Positions 1 through 4,214 of a stretch of DNA of 6,547 nt are shown in pieces. The position numbers were made by a program, and so were the translations under genes. The notes under the pieces were generated by a model. The model made no database searches, had not been told where the DNA came from, and saw only the letters and a list, made by a program, of their open reading frames with translations. The first letter of the stretch is position 1. Each line of letters begins with the position of its first letter. The stretch lies in assembly GCA_031282705.1 (NCBI GenBank), contig JAITDF010000119.1, positions 1 through 6,547 of the forward strand. The letters are read 5' to 3'. Origin of the DNA: Opitutaceae bacterium. GTDB taxonomy: Bacteria; Verrucomicrobiota; Verrucomicrobiia; Opitutales; Opitutaceae.

Positions 1-104
1 GGCAGGAAAGCAGGAATAATAAGAAGGCCAAGATCAACTGGCGGTTTACCGATCAAAATGCGCGTATTAAACTCAAAAGACTTTATCCGACAATTTCAAA
101 TTGA
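1..104 (+). CDS. IS630-family transposase, C-terminal fragment (5' end outside window)
   Basis: The open frame enters from the left edge, with codons in phase from base 3, and ends at TGA 102-104, giving 33 visible residues. The tail reads INWRFTDQNARIKLKRLYP, which closely resembles the end of IS630-family (Tc1/mariner-like DDE) transposases, where a W-x-F-T...A-R-x-K-L...LYP segment is typical. The DDE catalytic domain would lie upstream, outside the window, so it cannot be said whether the enzyme is intact. The stop codon overlaps a 13-bp palindrome (91-103, arms CAATTT/AAATTG), which may be part of the terminal inverted repeat of the element. Codon use is more AT-rich than in the other genes here, as expected for a mobile gene. 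The family call rests on the short tail only. Confidence 0.72.
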   Translation, partial: QESRNNKKAKINWRFTDQNARIKLKRLYPTISN

Positions 105-114
105 CATGACACTA
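1..114 (+). mobile_element. Right end of an IS630-like insertion sequence, with TA target site
   Basis: The transposase fragment stops at 104 and eight bases later comes a TA (113-114) followed at once by a palindromic repeat that recurs at the other end of the window. IS630/Tc1-mariner elements insert at TA and duplicate it, so the element most likely ends at base 112. The A of this TA is shared with the copy of the repeat at 6537, which is preceded by unrelated sequence; this shows that the repeat is not part of the element. The other terminal inverted repeat lies outside the window, so the exact boundary is inferred. Confidence 0.55.
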
Positions 115-221
115 GGGCGGTCTCGCCGAGACCGCTGTCCAATGGCGGTGCCGAGGTGGGGTGTTTCATAAAACGCCTTCGTGCGTGCGATGACGGCTTT
201 GTAATCAGGCCGGAGTTGCAT
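96..221 (-). pseudogene. Truncated 5' end of a gene downstream of the lyase; product unknown
   Basis: On the minus strand an ATG at 221 starts only 17 nt after the lyase stop codon, and 41 codons follow to a TGA at 98-96. The first ~29 residues (starting MQLRPDYKAVIARTKAFYE) have the look of a real protein with mixed charged and aromatic residues, whereas the rest (RSRRDRP onward) is just the translated palindrome and transposon end. The simplest reading is that this was the next gene in a lyase operon, and that insertion of the palindromic repeat and then an IS630-like element removed all but its start. No clear Shine-Dalgarno precedes the ATG. I do not recognise the family from so short a stretch. 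It could instead be a chance 41-codon ORF. Confidence 0.45.
117..135. repeat. GC-rich palindromic interspersed repeat, full copy
   Basis: GCGGTCTCG and its exact reverse complement CGAGACCGC flank a single C, so the transcript could fold into an 8-bp stem with a 3-nt loop. The 11-mer AGGGCGGTCTC covering its left arm (114-124) occurs again at 6537-6547 at the right window edge, in unrelated surroundings, so this is an interspersed repeat, probably REP-like, rather than part of either gene or of the transposon. It sits between the presumed transposon end and the broken minus-strand ORF. No T-run follows on either side, so a terminator role is not supported. Confidence 0.6.
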
Positions 222-238
222 GGGGAACAGATTGATTT

Positions 239-2575
239 TTATTTTATGATTTCGTGCCAGCGCGGCATCTTGTCCTTTATAAGCGGGTTTCGGAAATCGT
301 CGGCGCCTTGATACATGTGCTTGTTGAGCGGCATGTCGAAAAGGGTCTTGCCGTCGTATTGCAGTTTGCAGCCGTGGAAAAACCCGATTTCCCTCGCGCC
401 GTCCTTGTGCTCGCGCACGAAGGCGAAATCGGAGTCGGTGCGCAGTTTTCCATAAGTGACGGAACCCGTGCGCCAGTCGAACATCGGGCGGCCGCGAAGG
501 TTGGTGAGGCCGATGGCCGGGTCGAGCTTCAGGCCGACCGTGACCGGGTCGCCGTCGAGCGTGAACGCGAGCCCGAGGGTGCGGTTGTCGTCGTGCGCGC
601 CGGTGATGACGCGCACGTCCTCCAGCATCGCCGGGGTGAACGTCCCCGGATCGTGCGGGCGGAGCACGGTCACGAACGCGAGGCGCTGCCCCTTGAAGAA
701 ATAGGTGTTCAGATATTGATAAAACACCTTGGACGGATTGAAGCGTCGCTCGATTTCCTTAACGCGGCTGACGCTGTCGAATTTTCCCGCGAACTGGATG
801 AGCAGTTCCTTGTTGTGCGTGTTCGGCCAGTATTCCTTGCGTATCGGGATGCGCTCCGGCCAGCTCACGACATAACCCTCTCCCTGTTTCAGTATGTTGT
901 CGGGATGCCAGATGTTGGCGAAGACTTTCACGCCCGGCTCGTCGATCAGGATGGAGTCCACGATTATATACAGGCCCGTCCCCGGCGCGAAAAGAACGAT
1001 GCGGTCGCCGGTGTAGCCGCGCTCCCGGTCAACGAGACGGGTCCGGGAATAATCGAGGCTGCCGAAATTGCCGAAGTGGATTTTTTCGGTCAGCACCGCG
1101 TGGTAGGCGCGGTCCCTGGTGATATAATCAAAGGCGTCGCCTTCATAAGGCATCATCTGGCCGGTGCGGGCGACGATTTTGTTGTGATAATAATCGGCGC
1201 GCCAGCCGTCCTCCCAGGTCTGCACGGTGGCATGGCGGTAGCCGCCGTCGGCCAGCAGCACGGTGTTGCCGGCCATCAGCAGGTCGATGGCGTTTTCGTC
1301 GGCGTGGCCGTGGTGGGGTTTTTCCTGAAACGCGTTTAATTGCGCGTTCAGGTAATCGCGCGAGAAGCGTCCGTGAGGGCCTTCGTCGCGGTAGTTGAGC
1401 AGGGCGTAGCCGCCGTCTGGACCGCGGAAGGTGATTTTTTTGGAAACCAGGTCGTCCACCACCTCGGCGGATTTCTCAACCAGGGAAGGCTCAAGCGGGA
1501 CGGAGGCGTCGAGCCAGCGCAGGGCGAGGCCGATGGGATAGATGGCGTCGTCGGCGAGTTTTTTATAATGGGCGAGCGAGGCGTTGTATAAACGGCGGGC
1601 GGCGTCGAGGTAACGCCCGTCCTTGTAACAACTGCCGGCGCGGACGAGGTTGGCGACAATCCAGGCCCAACTGTGCGTCCAGTCGCCGTCGCCCCAGTCG
1701 GGCATGAGGCCGTTTGGCATGAGCAGCTGCCTGTATTGGTCGAAATAAAGGCGGGTGGTGACGGCGCTCATGTGGTCGCGCGCGAAGCCTTGCAACTCGG
1801 CGAGCGTGAGCGTGTAGGTTTGCCAGAAGGGCATGTAAATCGAGGCGTCCTCGATGGACCATTGGAACATGCTGTCGGCGGCGAGGGCGTGTCCGAAACG
1901 TTTCCATTTTTCAACATCGGGCGCGTCGGGCACGGCGGCGGCGGCGAAGAGGAAGGCGGCGCCGTCAATCAGTCCGCGGTTGTGCGCGCCGAAGTCGGTG
2001 GACTCGTAATGCGTGGCGATGCTGGCGGCGATTTGCGCGTCCACCATCGCGCGCTGCGCGGCGGTGAGCGCGTTTTGTTTTTTCAAATGCATATACGCTT
2101 CGCAAAACGGCACCATGTTGCGGAAACTGGTCACAAACGGTTTTTGCCCGCCGGCGCCGGCGCCGGTGCTGAACGTGCCCCACGAGGTGTCAACCGTCAC
2201 CTCCGCCGTCCGCCCGGCGGGGATTTGCGCGCCCTCGACCTGCGCGGCCAGGTCGGCGGCGGCCCATTCGAGGAACCGTTTTTCGCCGGTGACGGCGTGG
2301 AGGCTGGCGGCGGCGGAGAGCGTGTAGGCGTAGCCGCGCCACGGCGTGAGGCTGCCGCCCTTGGCGCGGGCGGACTTCAGGCGGCGGGCGTGCGTCTCGT
2401 GCGCGGCGCTGACGGCGGCGATGGCGTCGTCGAGCATTTGCTGCTTGAAGGCGGCGACGTCCGCCGCCGCGCCGGGCGGCGGTGCGGAGGGCGCCGCCGC
2501 CGCCGCCGGACTGGCGGGGGAAGCGAGCAGGGCGAGGAGGAGGAGGGCTGGGATGGTTGTTTTCACTGTTTTCAT
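239..2575 (-). CDS. Secreted heparinase II/III-family protein (probable polysaccharide lyase)
   Basis: The protein has 778 residues. The start at 2575 was chosen over an in-frame ATG at 2662 because MKTVKTTIPALLLLALLASP is a clean signal peptide, with likely cleavage in the Ala-rich stretch near residues 24-29; the longer form would add 29 Arg/Pro-rich residues ahead of it. Residues ~40-380 are Trp/Tyr-rich and probably helical, as in the (alpha/alpha) toroid of these lyases, with an AHNRG segment at 197-201. Residues ~390-640 match the heparinase II/III C-terminal beta domain: HHGHADENAIDLLMAGN begins at 421 (His424, Asp426), followed by LLADGGY and YYHN at 462-465, a region that holds catalytic or structural His/Tyr in PL12/15/17/21 enzymes. 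Members cleave uronate-containing polysaccharides such as heparin, alginate or ulvan by beta-elimination; which one is not evident here. No frameshift is seen. It is divergent from the LamG gene, with operator-like sites between them, and a broken ORF follows 17 nt downstream. The Shine-Dalgarno is weak at best. Confidence 0.88.
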   Translation of the reverse strand: MKTVKTTIPALLLLALLASPASPAAAAAPSAPPPGAAADVAAFKQQMLDDAIAAVSAAHETHARRLKSARAKGGSLTPWRGYAYTLSAAASLHAVTGEKRFLEWAAADLAAQVEGAQIPAGRTAEVTVDTSWGTFSTGAGAGGQKPFVTSFRNMVPFCEAYMHLKKQNALTAAQRAMVDAQIAASIATHYESTDFGAHNRGLIDGAAFLFAAAAVPDAPDVEKWKRFGHALAADSMFQWSIEDASIYMPFWQTYTLTLAELQGFARDHMSAVTTRLYFDQYRQLLMPNGLMPDWGDGDWTHSWAWIVANLVRAGSCYKDGRYLDAARRLYNASLAHYKKLADDAIYPIGLALRWLDASVPLEPSLVEKSAEVVDDLVSKKITFRGPDGGYALLNYRDEGPHGRFSRDYLNAQLNAFQEKPHHGHADENAIDLLMAGNTVLLADGGYRHATVQTWEDGWRADYYHNKIVARTGQMMPYEGDAFDYITRDRAYHAVLTEKIHFGNFGSLDYSRTRLVDRERGYTGDRIVLFAPGTGLYIIVDSILIDEPGVKVFANIWHPDNILKQGEGYVVSWPERIPIRKEYWPNTHNKELLIQFAGKFDSVSRVKEIERRFNPSKVFYQYLNTYFFKGQRLAFVTVLRPHDPGTFTPAMLEDVRVITGAHDDNRTLGLAFTLDGDPVTVGLKLDPAIGLTNLRGRPMFDWRTGSVTYGKLRTDSDFAFVREHKDGAREIGFFHGCKLQYDGKTLFDMPLNKHMYQGADDFRNPLIKDKMPRWHEIIK

Positions 2576-2769
2576 GGCGGGATTTCCAAGGATCGGGAGT
2601 CGGTTGCGGCGTGCGGGAAGGGAAGGAGGGAAGGCGAACGGCTTGGCCGGGCGGCGGCGCATGACGGGCGGGAGAAGGAACGGGAACGGCGCACGCCCGG
2701 CACAGGCCCGGCGCAGGCGATGGCCTTATTTGCTGGCAGAATCGCCGCCGGTGCGCACGCCCGATGTGA

Positions 2770-2782
2770 TGTAACCGTTGCA
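2770..2782. promoter_or_regulatory. Operator-like palindrome 1 (LacI/GalR-type)
   Basis: TGTAACCGTTGCA is a 13-bp imperfect palindrome: TGTAAC pairs with GTTGCA at 5 of 6 positions around a central C. The TGnAA...TTnCA architecture is the hallmark of LacI/GalR-family operators. It lies 195 bp upstream of the lyase ATG and 190 bp upstream of the LamG ATG, so it could serve either gene. The site is seen; its regulator is inferred, and no regulator gene is in the window. Confidence 0.42.
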
Positions 2783-2802
2783 GGACGGCGCCCCGCCCCT
2801 GT

Positions 2803-2815
2803 TGCAACGTTTGCA
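2803..2815. promoter_or_regulatory. Operator-like palindrome 2 (LacI/GalR-type)
   Basis: TGCAACGTTTGCA has perfect 5-bp outer arms, TGCAA and TTGCA, around CGT and resembles the LacI-family consensus TGCAAnCGnTTGCA, with shorter spacing. It shares the outer arm pattern TGyAA...TTGCA with the first site and its centre is 33 bp away, close to three helical turns, which would place both sites on the same DNA face. It lies 157 bp upstream of the LamG start. Confidence 0.45.
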
Positions 2816-2971
2816 TTTTCTTTCGGCTGACAGCGGCCTTTTTTTCCCGCTGAGTGGCGCCGTCATCGCGCACCCTGCGCCGCCTTGAAGCAAGTCCCCG
2901 TCAGTCCCGCATCCTGTATTCCGCCTCCCGCCTCCCTCATCCAAATCAATTCCGCAAGCATCCCAGCCATC

Positions 2972-3790
2972 ATGAAAAACCATGCCCGTTCCGTTTTCCT
3001 GCCCGCCCTCGCCGCCGTGTTTGCCGTGGCGCTGCCCGCGCAAGTCGTGCGCTACGGCTTCGATTCCACTTACAAACTCGGCGCCGCGCAGTGGACGCCC
3101 AACACCGGCGCCGGCGGCGAAAAGTCCGCGAAAGGCGCCGTGCAAATCAACAGCCTCGACCTGCGCATGTTCGCCGCGGGCGGCGCGAACGCCGACCTCG
3201 CCACCGCGCCCGGCGTCGCCGGCAGGGGCCGCGCGCTCGACCTCACCGGCAACACTCCCGGCACCGTAAACGCCGCCATTGCGCAGCAGAACGCCGCCGC
3301 GCCCGGCGCGTTCAAGGCGCTCACCATCACCGGCTGGATGAAGCACGCCGCGCCGTTGCAAAAGGACATGACGCTCATCCGCAACTTCGCCACCGGCCCG
3401 TCCGGCGGCGGCTTCTGGATTTTCGCGACCGGCCCCGGCACGCTGGTGCTCCAGCTCGGCGACGGCCAAAAATCCGCGAAATTTCCCGTGCGCGCGCCCG
3501 CCGTCGCCGTGCCGGACCAGTGGGTGTTCTTCGCCGCCTCCTGGGACGGCGGGGCCGGCCTCGCCAACTGGTATTTCGGCGACGAGGCCGGCGCGCCCGC
3601 CGCCCCGGTGCGGGTGGCCGCCCCCGCCTCCACCGGCATGACGCTCACCGCCACGAAGCACCTGGCCGTCGGCCGCGCAAGCTCCAAGAGCCCCGGCTTC
3701 TGCGGCCTTTTCGACGACATCCGGATTTTCGACACGGCGCTCGCGCAGGAAAAGATCGAGGAAATCCGCCAGTCCGCGCTCGACCGGTGA
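2972..3790 (+). CDS. Small secreted LamG / concanavalin A-like domain protein
   Basis: The protein has 272 residues. ATG 2972 was chosen over an in-frame ATG at 2885 because MKNHARSVFLPALAAVFAVA begins a typical signal peptide, with cleavage probably after LPA at residue 23; the upstream 29 residues are Pro/Ser-rich leader. Nearly the whole mature chain is one LamG-like jelly-roll (Laminin_G_3 type): an opening YGFD strand at 28-31, LTITGW at 117-122, a QWVFFAASWDGG strand at 183-194, and the family's closing signature GLFDDIRIFDTAL at 245-257 with the final helix EKIEEIRQ. These domains bind glycans or proteins, often calcium-dependent, and occur in exported proteins of polysaccharide degraders. 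No catalytic domain, transmembrane anchor or PEP-CTERM sorting tail is present, so it is probably a soluble or surface-associated binding protein. It diverges from the lyase gene and may share regulation with it. There is no obvious Shine-Dalgarno; the specific ligand is unknown. Confidence 0.85.
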   Translation: MKNHARSVFLPALAAVFAVALPAQVVRYGFDSTYKLGAAQWTPNTGAGGEKSAKGAVQINSLDLRMFAAGGANADLATAPGVAGRGRALDLTGNTPGTVNAAIAQQNAAAPGAFKALTITGWMKHAAPLQKDMTLIRNFATGPSGGGFWIFATGPGTLVLQLGDGQKSAKFPVRAPAVAVPDQWVFFAASWDGGAGLANWYFGDEAGAPAAPVRVAAPASTGMTLTATKHLAVGRASSKSPGFCGLFDDIRIFDTALAQEKIEEIRQSALDR

Positions 3791-3810
3791 GCTTTTTCGA
3801 ACCATTATTT

Positions 3811-3839
3811 TGAACAGAAGGAAACAAAGGAAACGAAGA
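3811..3839 (+). repeat. 29-bp purine-rich repeat, copy 1 (forward)
   Basis: The repeat starts TGAACAGAAGGAAACAAAGG and ends AACGAAGA. It matches the reverse complement of copy 2 at 26 of 29 positions and of copy 3 at 27 of 29. Internally it is made of short GAAG/GGAAAC/AAAGG units. With copy 2 it forms an inverted repeat with a 34-nt spacer, starting 20 bp after the LamG stop. Confidence 0.85.
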
Positions 3840-3873
3840 TAGAAATAAAGAAGACATATAAAATAAAAGGTTT

Positions 3874-3902
3874 TCTTCGTTCCCTTCGTTTTCTTCTGTT
3901 CA
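3874..3902 (-). repeat. 29-bp purine-rich repeat, copy 2 (inverted)
   Basis: The reverse complement reads TGAACAGAAGAAAACGAAGG and then GAACGAAGA, differing from copy 1 at three positions, all A/G transitions. Paired with copy 1 it could form a long hairpin at the 3' end of the LamG transcript, but no T-run follows (AATAAAAACC), so it is not a canonical intrinsic terminator. It may still protect the mRNA 3' end. Confidence 0.82.
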
Positions 3903-3920
3903 ATAAAAACCAACCATTAA

Positions 3921-3988
3921 AACAGCCACAAAGAGGCGCAAAAAGCATAAGAAAACACCTTCCCGTCCTGTGCCTCTTTGTAGCTATT
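3921..3988. repeat. Inverted repeat with CACAAAGAGGC arms
   Basis: Arm 3921-3940 (AACAGCCACAAAGAGGCGCA) and the reverse complement of 3969-3988 (AATAGCTACAAAGAGGCACA) agree at 17 of 20 positions, with a 28-nt spacer. All differences are transitions, as if the arms have drifted from a common sequence. It is a separate palindrome from its neighbours on both sides. Confidence 0.72.
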
Positions 3989-4005
3989 AAAAACGAGCCA
4001 AAAAA

Positions 4006-4120
4006 TTAACCACTAATCTTCACTAATGGAAAACCACTAATTTCCAAGCCGCTAATAAAATCACTGTTGTTTATTAGTGTTTATTAGCGTTCCGGCCAAT
4101 TAGTGAAAATTAGTGGTTAA
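4006..4120. repeat. Nested palindrome built from eight CACTAAT-type heptamers
   Basis: Forward heptamers CACTAAT lie at 4011, 4021 and 4035, and CGCTAAT at 4050. Inverted heptamers ATTAGTG lie at 4073, 4099 and 4109, and ATTAGCG at 4083. The outer arms, 4006-4029 and 4096-4120, are complementary apart from one mismatch and one extra base. An inner perfect 10-bp pairing joins CGCTAATAAA (4050-4059) to TTTATTAGCG (4080-4089), closed further by CAC/GTG. Transcribed, this would be a long AU-rich hairpin with an inner stem; as DNA it could extrude or bind a symmetric protein. Confidence 0.85.
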
Positions 4121-4140
4121 TAAAAACTCCCCTTTTTGAG

Positions 4141-4169
4141 TCTTCGTTTCCTTTGTTGTCTTCTGTTCA
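4141..4169 (-). repeat. 29-bp purine-rich repeat, copy 3 (inverted)
   Basis: The reverse complement reads TGAACAGAAGACAACAAAGG and then AAACGAAGA, matching copy 1 at 27 of 29 positions. With copy 1 it forms terminal inverted repeats around the whole intergenic block (3811-4169). It ends 45 bp before the esterase ATG. Confidence 0.83.
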
Positions 4170-4214
4170 ATTTTCAAAGTTTTGAATCCATCCCTGTTCC
4201 ATAATCGCACTGTC

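Larger units (their letters stand above)
2576..2971. other. Divergent intergenic region between lyase and LamG genes
   Basis: These 396 bp separate two diverging start codons and must hold both promoters. The half next to the lyase (2576-2760) is GC-rich and purine-biased on the plus strand, possibly a long 5' leader. The centre holds two operator-like palindromes (2770-2782 and 2803-2815). Just beyond, CAGCGG at 2831-2836 and CCGCTG at 2847-2852 form a small inverted repeat around a T-rich 10-nt loop. I could not assign convincing -35/-10 boxes on either strand. Open frames crossing the region are shadows with Arg/Pro-rich low-quality translations; no small gene is supported. Confidence 0.6.
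3791..4214. other. AT-rich, repeat-packed intergenic region without genes
   Basis: These 424 bp are strikingly AT-rich against GC-rich genes on both sides and encode no plausible protein. Almost all of it is accounted for by three inverted-repeat systems: a 29-bp GAAGGAAACAAAGG-type repeat in three copies, a CACAAAGAGGC hairpin, and a nested CACTAAT palindrome. The last ~45 bp before the esterase ATG show no clear Shine-Dalgarno. Promoter elements for the downstream gene must lie within or after the repeats but could not be placed. Confidence 0.75.

Noticed and set aside
254..1339. A 361-codon plus-strand ORF antisense to the lyase
   Set aside because: It lies wholly opposite the recognisable heparinase II/III gene, in GC-rich DNA where complementary frames stay open. 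Its translation is rich in Val, Arg, Ala and Glu with no recognisable domain.
2576..2662. Longer lyase N-terminus starting at 2662
   Set aside because: It would put 29 Arg/Pro-rich residues in front of a well-formed signal peptide.
1673..2830. A 385-codon plus-strand ORF antisense to the lyase start
   Set aside because: Gly/Arg/Glu low-complexity translation with no motif; explained as a shadow of the minus-strand gene.
2831..2852. CAGCGG/CCGCTG hairpin with a T-rich loop as a terminator
   Set aside because: The T-run is in the loop, not after the stem, and the hairpin lies between divergent starts, where a terminator is not expected.
2726..3913. A 395-codon minus-strand ORF across the LamG gene
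   Set aside because: Gly/Arg-rich translation, and its start lies inside the repeat region; the plus-strand LamG frame has a signal peptide and a clear domain.
3811..4169. CRISPR array
   Set aside because: The repeats are few, inverted rather than direct, and irregularly spaced, with no cas genes nearby.
4182..4214. TTG start for the esterase
   Set aside because: The ATG 11 codons later gives a standard signal peptide; no ribosome binding site favours the TTG.
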